Of a DNA stretch of 64,000 nucleotides, positions 38,008-47,834 are shown piece after piece (position 1 is the stretch's first letter; each line of letters begins with the position of its first letter). The translations under genes and the position numbers were made by a program. The notes below the pieces were generated by a model. It did no database searches. It saw nothing but the letters and a program-made list of their open reading frames with translations, and had not been told where the DNA came from. This stretch comes from Agaribacterium sp. ZY112 (GTDB taxonomy: Bacteria; Pseudomonadota; Gammaproteobacteria; Pseudomonadales; Cellvibrionaceae), in the NCBI RefSeq assembly GCF_041346925.1, contig NZ_CP166840.1:2044501-2108500 (forward strand). The letters are read 5' to 3'.

Positions 38008-38823
38008 GTGAGTTACGATATTAATGACCTTGTCTACTTGATGCAGCGTCTGCGTAAGCCACAGACCGGTTGCCCTTGGGATTTAGAGCAGGATTTTCGT
38101 TCTATAACAGCAAGTACCTTAGAAGAGGCCTACGAGGTCGTTGATGCGATCGAGCGTGACGATATTGCCCATTTAAAAGAAGAGCTTGGCGACCTTTTAT
38201 TTCAAGTGATTTTTTATAGCCAGCTTGCTAGCGAACAAAAGCATTTTAACTTTAATGCCGTTGTTGATGTACTCACGCAGAAATTGATTCGCCGTCACCC
38301 GCATGTATTTCCCAATGGCACCTTAAGCAGTGAGCGCCGCCCAGGTGATGATAAAGAAGCAAAGATCATTAGCGAACGTTGGGATCAAATTAAAGAGCAA
38401 GAGCGTGCGCAAAAAGGCCAGCAAGCACTGCTAGATGACGTGCCTAAAGCTTTACCGTCATTACCTCGTGCACAAAAACTGCAAAAGCGTGTTGCCAAAG
38501 CAGGCATGGATTTTCGCACGGAGCAAGCCGCGTTAAAGAATATTTACGTAGAGTTGCAAGAGTTGGAGTCTGAATTAGCTGGCGCTCGAGAGCCTGAAGC
38601 TATTCAAGATGAGCTTGGTGATGTGTTGTTTAGTGTCGTCAATCTTGCTCGTAAACTTGATTTAAATGCAGAACAGAGCTTACGTGTTTCGAACCATAAA
38701 TTTGAAGCTCGGATTAAAGCCATGGAAGAGCTGATGCTGATATCGGGGCAGTCTTTTTCATCGTGCAGCGATGATGAACTTGACGCCTTGTGGCAGCACG
38801 CCAAGTCACACAAGGCCGTTTAA
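38008..38823 (+). CDS. mazG: Nucleoside triphosphate pyrophosphohydrolase MazG
   Basis: It hydrolyses NTPs and dNTPs to monophosphates; in E. coli it lowers ppGpp effects and cleans the nucleotide pool. The 271 residues contain two MazG repeats: GCPWDLEQDFRSI with EEAYEVVDAI and EELGDLLFQV, then ELQELESEL with DELGDVLFSVVNLAR. The start is GTG 38008 with AAAGGA 5 nt upstream, one base after the relA stop, so the pair is coupled. The end overlaps the next convergent gene by 4 bp. Confidence 0.95.
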   Translation: MSYDINDLVYLMQRLRKPQTGCPWDLEQDFRSITASTLEEAYEVVDAIERDDIAHLKEELGDLLFQVIFYSQLASEQKHFNFNAVVDVLTQKLIRRHPHVFPNGTLSSERRPGDDKEAKIISERWDQIKEQERAQKGQQALLDDVPKALPSLPRAQKLQKRVAKAGMDFRTEQAALKNIYVELQELESELAGAREPEAIQDELGDVLFSVVNLARKLDLNAEQSLRVSNHKFEARIKAMEELMLISGQSFSSCSDDELDALWQHAKSHKAV

Positions 38824-39146
38824 TTATTGGCGGCTTGTTGTAGGTGTTTTTGGGTTAGAGCATGAAATGCAGGCGTTGGACCGGTGTCTTTATAGATCGG
38901 GTCGCCAAGCTCATCTAACATTGCCACTTCTTTACCTGCGACATAGGGGAAGCTTCCCTCGAGTTCAGATAAGGCTGCTGAAAGGAGCTCACTAATAAGC
39001 TGGTCTTTATTGCGGCGTGGATACATCTCCATAAGCGCCGATACTTTTGCTGCGTCTTCTATTGTTAAATTAACGGTATAGCTTTCTTCGGTGAACTGTC
39101 CTTTTGCGCTATTTTGCCACAAGTTCACAAGATCTTTAATGTTCAT
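38820..39146 (-). CDS. Small conserved hypothetical protein
   Basis: This 108-residue soluble protein has the segments YTVNLTIEDAAKVSALMEMY and PRRNKDQLISELLSAALSELE, a short strand followed by two helices like a ribbon-helix-helix fold. I do not know a tested function. The C-terminus (GPTPAFHALTQKH) looks conserved in style. It stands alone next to mazG on the opposite strand. DNA binding is only a guess. Confidence 0.6.
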   Translation of the reverse strand: MNIKDLVNLWQNSAKGQFTEESYTVNLTIEDAAKVSALMEMYPRRNKDQLISELLSAALSELEGSFPYVAGKEVAMLDELGDPIYKDTGPTPAFHALTQKHLQQAANN

Positions 39147-39242
39147 AACGGCTCCCTTTTATCTCACCAGTTACATAACTATAGATCAGCAATCTTCAAC
39201 AAGGTTCCGAACTTAATGTGCTGGCAAATTAGGGCGGTGAAT

Positions 39243-39536
39243 TTAACGGCGAAAAAACCGTAAGAGGCGGCTTATTAATAAGTGCAAGTAAGCACGCATA
39301 GCGATAATAAAACCTAAGCCAGCTAAGAGAAGACCGAGCAGGGCGACAAGTTCTTGATACAGAGGGTTTTGTACATAGGTGTTGGCCATGTAAATACAGA
39401 TCATGCCAACGGAAAAATAAATAAAACCGTCACGCCAACTTTTGAAAATAGCTATTTGAGGTGCTGTATAGTGCTTGATCAGCAACTGTTTAAGACGCTG
39501 AATACCTGTTGAGCTGTTGTTGTCAGCTCTATTCAT
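39243..39536 (-). CDS. Small membrane protein of unknown function
   Basis: The 97-residue protein has two membrane helices (about 37-54 and 60-82) and basic ends (SRLLRFFRR), so both ends are probably cytoplasmic. I do not recognise a family. It overlaps the moaE stop by 8 bp in the same direction, so it is likely the last gene of the dapE-moaCDE unit. Function not predicted. Confidence 0.6.
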   Translation of the reverse strand: MNRADNNSSTGIQRLKQLLIKHYTAPQIAIFKSWRDGFIYFSVGMICIYMANTYVQNPLYQELVALLGLLLAGLGFIIAMRAYLHLLISRLLRFFRR

Positions 39537-39972
39537 CGCTCATCCAGCGAGTGGCACGTTGGGCATCAGAGTCACGCGCTTCTACCCACTGCCCACCTTC
39601 TTTTTTCCAGAATGGCGCTTCTGTTTTTAATAAGTCGATTAAAAACTCACACGCAGCAAAGGCATCGGCGCGATGTTTACTGCTGACGCCAATAAAGACA
39701 ATTTGTTCGTCAACGGCAAGTGGGCCTACACGGTGGATGATACGGCTATCGAGTAGTTCCCAGCGTTTATGCGCTTGAGCTTCAATTCTCTCGAGTACCT
39801 TCTCGGTCATGCCGGGGTAGTGCTGTAACTCAAAAAGCTCACTTTTTCCGTTGGCGCTGCGAAAGTCACGGACTAAGCCGCAAAACATAGTCACAGCGCC
39901 AGTCACATTACTTTGTTGCAGCTTTTGATATTCGCTTTGAAGGTTAAAGTCTTCGCGTTGAACTTGAATCAT
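39529..39972 (-). CDS. moaE: Molybdopterin synthase catalytic subunit MoaE
   Basis: With MoaD it converts cyclic pyranopterin monophosphate to molybdopterin. The 147 residues have GAVTMFCGLVRDF, the ELQHYPGMTEKVLE segment, the catalytic pocket with KHRADAF, and the lysine motif KTEAPFWKKE. It lies directly downstream of moaD and moaC, 9 bp from moaD. Confidence 0.96.
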   Translation of the reverse strand: MIQVQREDFNLQSEYQKLQQSNVTGAVTMFCGLVRDFRSANGKSELFELQHYPGMTEKVLERIEAQAHKRWELLDSRIIHRVGPLAVDEQIVFIGVSSKHRADAFAACEFLIDLLKTEAPFWKKEGGQWVEARDSDAQRATRWMSDE

Positions 39973-39981
39973 AGGGTCTTT

Positions 39982-40236
39982 TTAGCCGCCAGTAACAGGT
40001 GGAAAAAAGGCGACTTCTGCGCCGCTATATATGCTTTGCTCTGTTTGGGCAATGCTTTGATCGACGGCGCAGCGTGTGCCTTTGTCGTTAAGCAGCTCTT
40101 GCCAGATATCACCACGCTCACTTAATAGAGCAACCAGCTCGCTCACATTGAGGCTGTCCGTATCTAAGCTTAACTTTTCTTCGCCTGTACCAAATTTTTC
40201 AGCAAGTTTGGCAAAGTACAAAATAGTGATATTCAT
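39982..40236 (-). CDS. moaD: Molybdopterin synthase sulfur carrier subunit MoaD
   Basis: This ubiquitin-like carrier of 84 residues has the N-terminal strand ITILYFAKLAEKFG and the C-terminal Gly-Gly (FFPPVTGG) that becomes a thiocarboxylate. It sits between moaC and moaE in one operon. The activating enzyme MoeB is not in the window. Confidence 0.95.
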   Translation of the reverse strand: MNITILYFAKLAEKFGTGEEKLSLDTDSLNVSELVALLSERGDIWQELLNDKGTRCAVDQSIAQTEQSIYSGAEVAFFPPVTGG

Positions 40237-40262
40237 ACGTGTCCTTGGGGGTGAAGGCTTGG

Positions 40263-41878
<1,616 letters not shown>

Positions 41879-42005
41879 TTATTACTTTTGATTAAGGTGA
41901 GCTGTGATATTAACGCAGCTCAGGGCTAAGTATGGAGTGGGAGAGAGTCTCCCTCCCACTTCATGTTGGCAGTTTCACACATTGCTGAGTTGTGCCGATG
42001 TCAGC

Positions 42006-43031
42006 TTAGTTATTACTATGAAGCTCATCGTTCAGAGCAATTGCGCTCTTATTGCTTAGACATTCAACGGTGCCGGTCATCGAGTTACGACGGAACAGTA
42101 AGTCATGCTTGCCGGCCAGATCACGGCCTTTAACGTGCTCAACGACATTGCGCTGATCGTCGAGCAGAGCAATCTTAGTTCCGGCAGTCACATAGAGGCC
42201 GCTTTCTACGATACAGCGGTCGCCGAGAGGAATACCGATGCCTGCGTTGGCACCGATAAGGCTCTCTTCGCCAACAGAAATAACAATGTTGCCGCCGCCG
42301 CTTAAGGTGCCCATGGTTGAACAGCCACCGCCTAGGTCGGAGCCTTTACCAACAACAACCCCTGCCGAAATACGGCCTTCGACCATAGAGGTGCCTAAGG
42401 TACCGGCGTTGAAGTTAACAAAACCTTCATGCATAACCGTGGTGCCTTCACCAATGTGTGCACCAAGGCGAATACGTGAGGTGTCGGCCAAACGCGTACC
42501 CGTTGGTACAACGTAGTCGGTCATTTTCGGGAATTTATCAACGCAGTCGACACTTAAAGTACGGCCTTCGATACGTGCTTGTAGCTGGCGAGTAGGTAGT
42601 TCATCAATCGCGATGGCACCTTCGTTGGTCCACGCTACGTTAGGCAATAGACCAAACATACCGTCGAGCTTGGTGCCGTGAGGCAGGACAAGACGGTGGC
42701 TTAATAGCTGAAGCTTCAAATACACTTCTGCTACAGAACTTGGTGCTGCGTCACTTTCAAGTGCACACACAACAAGCGGGCGAGTGCTGCTAGCCATGCT
42801 TTCTAATTGGCTTGCCAAGGCGCTTTCACCTGCACTATTTAAGGCTGTGGCCAAAGCTTGAGCCTTAGCTGTGTCAATCGCGATAGCTTGGTTGCCGTCT
42901 TTATAGGCCAGTTCACTGGTAAGGACCTCAACTATGGTCGCTGAAGGAGTAAGTAAAGGCTGAGCATAGAAAACTTCAAGCCATTCGCCTTGACTATTGT
43001 GGGTGCCGACACCAAAACCGAGTGCGTACAT
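42006..43031 (-). CDS. dapD: Tetrahydrodipicolinate N-succinyltransferase DapD, long form
   Basis: It succinylates tetrahydrodipicolinate in the lysine/peptidoglycan path. The 341 residues are of the longer, actinobacterial/pseudomonad type: an N-terminal domain, then a left-handed beta-helix with hexapeptide-like repeats (SRIRLGAHIGEGTTVM, NFNAGTLGTSMVEGRIS) and the SDLGGGCSTMGTLSGGG loop. GAGGAA precedes the ATG. It is in the dapC-yffB-dapD-dapE gene neighbourhood. Confidence 0.95.
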   Translation of the reverse strand: MYALGFGVGTHNSQGEWLEVFYAQPLLTPSATIVEVLTSELAYKDGNQAIAIDTAKAQALATALNSAGESALASQLESMASSTRPLVVCALESDAAPSSVAEVYLKLQLLSHRLVLPHGTKLDGMFGLLPNVAWTNEGAIAIDELPTRQLQARIEGRTLSVDCVDKFPKMTDYVVPTGTRLADTSRIRLGAHIGEGTTVMHEGFVNFNAGTLGTSMVEGRISAGVVVGKGSDLGGGCSTMGTLSGGGNIVISVGEESLIGANAGIGIPLGDRCIVESGLYVTAGTKIALLDDQRNVVEHVKGRDLAGKHDLLFRRNSMTGTVECLSNKSAIALNDELHSNN

Positions 43032-43042
43032 AGAAATTCCTC

Positions 43043-43387
43043 TTAGCTAAAAATTGTGTTGTAAGTGTCGGCTTTAAAGCCGACATGCAAACCCGCTGTA
43101 CTAGATAGCACAGGGCGCTTAATTAGGGTGGGGTGCGTTTCTAATAAATGCGCAGCCTTATCGCTCATAGCAGCTAGCTTTTCTTGTTCGCTAAGTTGCT
43201 TCCAGGTTGTGCTGCGTTTATTAACTAAGGTACTTGGGCCCAAGGCCTCTAACCAAACCTGAATGTCGTTTTGGCTGATGCCGTCTTTGCGCAGGTCGTG
43301 AAAGCGGTATTCAATGCCTTGCTGCTCTAACCAGTTTCGTGCTTTTTTGACTGTGTCGCAATTAGGGATGCCGTAAAGCGTATTCAT
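43043..43387 (-). CDS. yffB: ArsC/Spx-family reductase, YffB type
   Basis: This small thioredoxin-fold protein of 114 residues begins with YGIPNCDTVKKARNWL, in which the single redox-type Cys follows the first strand, then the RKDGIS segment and LIKRPVL, the conserved cis-Pro site. YffB resembles glutathione-dependent arsenate reductases, but its true substrate is not known. The frame stays open upstream into the solute-binding gene, but ATG 43387 gives the conserved N-terminus. It lies between dapD and the SBP gene, as part of the dap cluster. Confidence 0.88.
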   Translation of the reverse strand: MNTLYGIPNCDTVKKARNWLEQQGIEYRFHDLRKDGISQNDIQVWLEALGPSTLVNKRSTTWKQLSEQEKLAAMSDKAAHLLETHPTLIKRPVLSSTAGLHVGFKADTYNTIFS

Positions 43388-43424
43388 AGAGAGGCCCGTG
43401 TAAAAAGGCCGCAAGCATAGCAAA

Positions 43425-44750
43425 TTACTGTGCTTCGTGCAGCGGGGGCAGTTCTCCAGGCAGGCCATAATAAGGTTGTTGCTGCTTAAACTTGTCGAAG
43501 CCCGCTTGCATTGCCTGTTGGCATTTTTCGATGTTTCTATGATCGAGGAAGTCTCGTAGGGCATCGGCGATGATTAAAGCGAGCTCGGGATGGCTTTCCC
43601 GACTGAAAAATTGCATGCTGCCCGAGTTCTCTAACATCACAATGGCTTCGCTTTGTAGGGGGTTGTTGAGTTCTAGGCGAGCATAGCGGTTTGCAGGCAA
43701 GCGCGAGGAGGGTTCGTTTAGGTGCAGTTGAAAATCGATTTCAGCTAAGTACTGCAGAAGCTCTGCTAGCTCGGAGTCAAGCGTGGCGTAACTTGGTACA
43801 ACAAAGGAGTCGATAGGTGCAATGCTGTAAGTCGGCTGCGTACTTTCTATAGTTGGAAAGGCACTAATGCGGAAGTCGTATTTTAATGCCGGAGTTAGAT
43901 TGCCGACAACGTAACCGCCGGCTAGGATCATTGCTGCACGTCGGTGGTAGAGAAAAGGTAGGGTACTGCTGACTTTGTAGTTACGGTGCTCCTTTAAATT
44001 GAAGCAGCCTGCGTTAATGAGTTCGAGCCAGCGTTGTAGTATTTTTTTTGTTTCGGGCCCCTGCCAGCTAGCCTGACCGCTGAGTAATTGTTTGTGGAAA
44101 TCGGCACCGTTAATACGCAAATCTAAGTAATCGAACCAGGCCAATAAGGGCCAGCTGGATTTATTGCCCATGGCGATAAGGTGGCGCCCTTGTTGCTGCA
44201 TTCTCTTGCAGTTGTCGATCAGATTTTGCCAGCTATCAATGGGCTTTAGTTGGAACTGCTCGAAGCTTGAAGCCCGATAATAGAAGGCCCAGCTGTAATA
44301 CGATACAGGCACCGCATAAGGTTTGTCTTGATAGCTCACCGCAGAAACATGAGCGTGATCGAATAGTTTATGAAGTTGATATTGTTGCCATACTGCGCTG
44401 AGGTCCTTGAGCTGATCGCGTGCAGCTAGCCGCTCAATATGCTTGCCACTGTACCAATAAATGACATCAGGCCCTTGCTTTTGGTTTATCCATTTATGCA
44501 CTTTGTTACTGATATCCCCTCGATAGTATCGGGCTATCGCTTGGCTGTGGGGCTGCTTTTGGTTAAAGCGCTCGATAAGGGATGAGAACAGCGCTCTTTC
44601 TGAGTTATAGCTAAGCTGGATGGCTATTTGGATCTTGCGTACGGGTTTTTCAATATCCTTATTAGTCGCTGCGTAGGAGTGACAGCAAGCAAAAAAACAC
44701 GCTATTAAAACGAGTGTAAAATAAGGTAATGGTGGGTGGGGTTGAGCCAT
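43425..44750 (-). CDS. Orphan extracellular solute-binding protein
   Basis: The 441-residue precursor has an N-terminal hydrophobic signal (about 10-28) ending HSYAA, and the body of a family 1 ABC substrate-binding protein: an early beta strand (IQIAIQLSYNSERALFSSLI), DVIYWYSGKHIERL, and YAVPVSYYSWAFYYR. Such proteins bind sugars or related ligands in the periplasm. No permease or ATPase gene is nearby, so it may serve a remote transporter or act as a sensor subunit. ATG 44750 is preferred to a TTG at 44768. The ligand cannot be read from the sequence. Confidence 0.72.
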   Translation of the reverse strand: MAQPHPPLPYFTLVLIACFFACCHSYAATNKDIEKPVRKIQIAIQLSYNSERALFSSLIERFNQKQPHSQAIARYYRGDISNKVHKWINQKQGPDVIYWYSGKHIERLAARDQLKDLSAVWQQYQLHKLFDHAHVSAVSYQDKPYAVPVSYYSWAFYYRASSFEQFQLKPIDSWQNLIDNCKRMQQQGRHLIAMGNKSSWPLLAWFDYLDLRINGADFHKQLLSGQASWQGPETKKILQRWLELINAGCFNLKEHRNYKVSSTLPFLYHRRAAMILAGGYVVGNLTPALKYDFRISAFPTIESTQPTYSIAPIDSFVVPSYATLDSELAELLQYLAEIDFQLHLNEPSSRLPANRYARLELNNPLQSEAIVMLENSGSMQFFSRESHPELALIIADALRDFLDHRNIEKCQQAMQAGFDKFKQQQPYYGLPGELPPLHEAQ

Positions 44751-44824
44751 AAAGCACGCAATGTTCAAGAGCTTGTTATTAGTCTAGCTGCTCTTAAGTA
44801 GCTTGCTTAACCGCATGTAGAAAC

Positions 44825-44850
44825 AAAAAAGCCACCCGTAGGTGGCTTTT
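44825..44850 (-). terminator. Intrinsic terminator of the SDR gene
   Basis: GGTGGC and GCCACC pair across a 4-base loop (44831-44846); on the minus strand six T follow (44830-44825). It lies 21 bp after the SDR stop. The plus strand also has T4 after the stem, so it may work in both directions. Confidence 0.85.
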
Positions 44851-44870
44851 AGGCTTATCAACAGTAACGT

Positions 44871-45674
44871 TTATTCAACGTTGGTGTTTTCACCTTCAAC
44901 GTAACCGAAGTTAGCAATGATGCCACCATCGACATAAAGTACTTGGCCGTTAACGAAGTCTGCAGCTTTAGAGGCTAAGAACAATGCCGCTTTACCTACA
45001 TCTTCTGGCTCGCCCCAGCGGTTAGCAGGAGTACGAGTCATAACAAGGTTGTTGAACGGATGGCCGTTTACGCGGATAGGTGCAGTTTGTGCAGTCGCGA
45101 TATAACCAGGGCCAATACCATTCACTTGCAAGCCGTATTTAGCCCACTCACAACACATGTTTTGAGTAAGAAGCTTTAGACCACCTTTAGCAGATGCGTA
45201 AGCACTTACATTTTGACGACCGTAAACGCTCATCATTGAACACATATTGATGATCTTGCCCTGACGGCGCTCGATCATGCTTGGTGCAACACGCTTGGCA
45301 ACGATAAAAGGTGCAACCAAGTCGATATCAATAACTTCACGGAACTCTTCCGTAGGCATATCTAAAATAGGTACGCGCTTGATGATACCGGCATTGTTTA
45401 CAAGGATATCAATTGGGCCAACTTCTTTTTCGATTTGAGAGATGCCCGCATCCACTTCTTCTTCTTTGGCAACGTTAAACGTTAGGGTGTAAACGTCGAT
45501 GCCTTCTTTAGCGTACTCTTCTTTAGAGGCTTCAAGTTTGTCTTCAAAGATGTCGTTGATAACAACTTTAGCGCCAGCTTTACCAAGAAGCATACCGCAA
45601 GCCATACCGATACCGTGAGTACCACCAGTCACAAGGGCAACTTTGCCCTTGAGGTCAAAAAGTTCGTCAATCAT
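44871..45674 (-). CDS. Short-chain dehydrogenase, gluconate 5-dehydrogenase-like
   Basis: The 267-residue oxidoreductase has the nucleotide-binding TGGTHGIGMA, NNAG, and the catalytic Ser-Tyr-Lys in SMMSVYG and SAYASAKGG. The overall pattern (MIDELFDLKGKVALVTG, DGGIIANFGYVEGEN) is that of the gluconate 5-dehydrogenase/2-keto-3-deoxy-sugar acid reductase subgroup, so an uronate or aldonate substrate is likely, but this is inference. It is a monocistronic gene with its own terminator and an operator-like palindrome upstream. Confidence 0.83.
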   Translation of the reverse strand: MIDELFDLKGKVALVTGGTHGIGMACGMLLGKAGAKVVINDIFEDKLEASKEEYAKEGIDVYTLTFNVAKEEEVDAGISQIEKEVGPIDILVNNAGIIKRVPILDMPTEEFREVIDIDLVAPFIVAKRVAPSMIERRQGKIINMCSMMSVYGRQNVSAYASAKGGLKLLTQNMCCEWAKYGLQVNGIGPGYIATAQTAPIRVNGHPFNNLVMTRTPANRWGEPEDVGKAALFLASKAADFVNGQVLYVDGGIIANFGYVEGENTNVE

Positions 45675-45749
45675 AAGTGCCTATTCCATCTTTTTAAGTG
45701 AGAGAAGCTGAGTATTGCTTTGAGCTCAACTGTCCTTAGCGAAGTTACC

Positions 45750-45767
45750 TTAGCAGATATATGCTAA
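45750..45767. promoter_or_regulatory. Operator-like palindrome upstream of the SDR gene
   Basis: TTAGCA-GATATA-TGCTAA is a perfect 6-6-6 inverted repeat about 76 bp before the SDR start. CCTTAGC also occurs as a direct repeat 14 bp apart (45734 and 45748). This spacing suits a dimeric repressor of the LacI or GntR kind. No regulator gene is nearby. Confidence 0.35.
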
Positions 45768-45968
45768 AAACATGTTAAAAAAAGTGAGCTAGTCAGTGCT
45801 TCAGTCTTCACACATAGAATATCGAAACTCGACCTCGGATGCTGTTCAAACTGGCGCTAGCTTGATACGGATCAACGGAGCCTAGACGCTAATTCCAAGA
45901 AGGGAAATTAACGCCGCTGAAACTGTAAGTTTTAAACCTAGAGTGGCTGTTTGAGTTGTTATTTGGCG

Positions 45969-46640
45969 CTAGGGTTTTAGTGTTTTTTTAGGTTTTTTTC
46001 TATTTGGGTAACAGGTGTGACATATTTCACAGATGGTGCCGTTACAGCCACGTGCGGAGCAATATTCACGGCCGTAGAAAATAATCTGCAGATGTAATTT
46101 GTTCCACTTGTCTTTGGGGAAGAGTCTTTTAAGGTCTTTTTCGGTTTGTGCAACGCTTTTGCCATTACTTAAGCCCCAGCGCTGTGCTAGACGGTGAATA
46201 TGGGTATCGATAGGAAAATTGGGTTCGCCAAAAGCTTGCGCCATCACCACGCCAGCGGTTTTATGGCCGACACCGGGCAACTCTTCCAAGGCTTCCATCG
46301 AGGCTGGTACCTCGCCGTTGTATTTCTCGACAAGTATTTCAGATAGCCCTTTAATCGCTTTACTTTTTTGTGGGCTTAAGCCACAGGGGCGGATAATTTC
46401 ACGAATACGCTCTAGGTCCTGCATAGCCATATCGTGAGCGTTGTCTGCCAGCTGCCACAATAGCGGTGTGATCTGATTAACGCGCTCATCGGTGCACTGG
46501 GCAGAAAGTAATACCGCCACAAGCAGAGTGTAAGTATCCTTATGGTCGAGTGGTACGGGTGTTTCTGGATATAACTGCTCAAGTTTGTCGAGTATAAAAG
46601 CGACACGCTCGGCCTTTAAAAGATTGCGCTGCTCTGTCAT
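45969..46640 (-). CDS. nth: Endonuclease III with a non-standard cysteine cluster
   Basis: This DNA glycosylase/AP lyase acts on oxidised pyrimidines. The 223 residues carry the helix-hairpin-helix LPGVGHKTAG with catalytic K127 and the catalytic Asp D145 in FPIDTHIHR. The C-terminus has five cysteines (C194, C199, C204, C207, C210), spaced x4-x4-x2-x2, unlike the usual C-x6-C-x2-C-x5-C that holds the 4Fe-4S cluster. ATG 46640 shares a base with the dapC stop. Its form may reflect transfer from another phylum; the divergent cluster is noted in the findings. Confidence 0.88.
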   Translation of the reverse strand: MTEQRNLLKAERVAFILDKLEQLYPETPVPLDHKDTYTLLVAVLLSAQCTDERVNQITPLLWQLADNAHDMAMQDLERIREIIRPCGLSPQKSKAIKGLSEILVEKYNGEVPASMEALEELPGVGHKTAGVVMAQAFGEPNFPIDTHIHRLAQRWGLSNGKSVAQTEKDLKRLFPKDKWNKLHLQIIFYGREYCSARGCNGTICEICHTCYPNRKKPKKTLKP

Positions 46641-47833
46641 TACAGGCCTTGTACAAAATGTTTGATGCGCTCTGCACCTTCTATGCACTCTTCTAGCGTT
46701 GCAACCAAAGCCATTCGTACACGCTGTGAGCCTGGGTTTTGTCCGTTTGCATGTCGGCCTAAATAAGAGCCAGGTAAAACCGTGAGGTTTTGTTGGGCAA
46801 ATAGCTCTTTAGCAAACACTTGCTCATCGATCGGTGTACGCGGCCAGAGGTAGAAACTGGCTTCGGGTAATTGAAAATCGAGTACGCCATTTAGAATGCT
46901 GCCCACTGCATCAAATTTTTGGCGATAGAGCTGGCGATTTGCTTTAACGTGCTCTTCGTCTTGCCAAGCGACCACACTTGCAAGTTGTGTTTGCACAGGC
47001 ATCGCACAGCCGTGGTAGGTTCTATAAAGTAAGAACTTTGAAATTAGCTCGGCATCACCTGCGATAAAACCAGAACGTAAACCGGGAAGGTTGGAGCGCT
47101 TGCTTAAGCTATGAAAAACCATGCAGCGATTAAAGTCGTGCCGACCTAGTTCGCTACAAGCTTGTAGTAGTCCTGTGGGGGCCTTGTCTTCATCAAAATA
47201 AAGTTCGGAATAGCATTCGTCACTGGCGATAATAAAGTCGTATTCATCCGCCAGTGCGATCAGCTTTTGAAGTTGCTCGCTGCTGAGTACGGCGCCTGTT
47301 GGATTTCCTGGGCTGCACAAAAATAATAGTTGGCAGTTTTGCCACTGCTCTTCACTGACTTGTTCAAAGTCGGGGATAAAATCGTTTTCTTTTAAGCAAT
47401 TTAAAAAGACAGGCTCGGCTCCTGCTAAAAATGCGGCACCCTCATAGATCTGGTAAAAAGGGTTTGGCATCAATACTTTTGCATTGGCTTTACTGCCATC
47501 AATGCAGGCTTGAGTAAAAGCAAAAATGGCTTCACGTGTACCATTGACAGGAAGCACCTGTCGCTCGCTATCCATGCCTTGTAAATGGAAGCGCTGGCTG
47601 GCCCAAGAGCTTATGCTTGATCGAAGTTCTGCAAGTCCTTTAGTGGCAGCGTAGTTACTAACTCGGCCCAGCTCATTCGCCAATGTATCTAAAACAAACT
47701 GCGGCGGTTGGTGTTTGGGTTCGCCAATACTTAAGGCAATGTGTTCACCCTGTTGCGTTGGTGTAATGCCTGCCTTTAATTGATTTAGCTTTTCAAAAGG
47801 GTAGGGCTGGAGTAGATCTAAATTTGGATTCAT
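46640..47833 (-). CDS. dapC: Succinyldiaminopimelate transaminase DapC
   Basis: This PLP aminotransferase of class I/II acts in the succinylase path to diaminopimelate. The 397 residues have NYAATKGLAELR, the SPGNPTGAVLS motif, the YSELYFDE region and the PLP lysine in SLSKRSNLPGLRSGF. It starts 1 bp after the glnD stop. It is part of the map-glnD-dapC run, followed here by nth. Confidence 0.93.
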   Translation of the reverse strand: MNPNLDLLQPYPFEKLNQLKAGITPTQQGEHIALSIGEPKHQPPQFVLDTLANELGRVSNYAATKGLAELRSSISSWASQRFHLQGMDSERQVLPVNGTREAIFAFTQACIDGSKANAKVLMPNPFYQIYEGAAFLAGAEPVFLNCLKENDFIPDFEQVSEEQWQNCQLLFLCSPGNPTGAVLSSEQLQKLIALADEYDFIIASDECYSELYFDEDKAPTGLLQACSELGRHDFNRCMVFHSLSKRSNLPGLRSGFIAGDAELISKFLLYRTYHGCAMPVQTQLASVVAWQDEEHVKANRQLYRQKFDAVGSILNGVLDFQLPEASFYLWPRTPIDEQVFAKELFAQQNLTVLPGSYLGRHANGQNPGSQRVRMALVATLEECIEGAERIKHFVQGL

Positions 47834-47834
47834 C

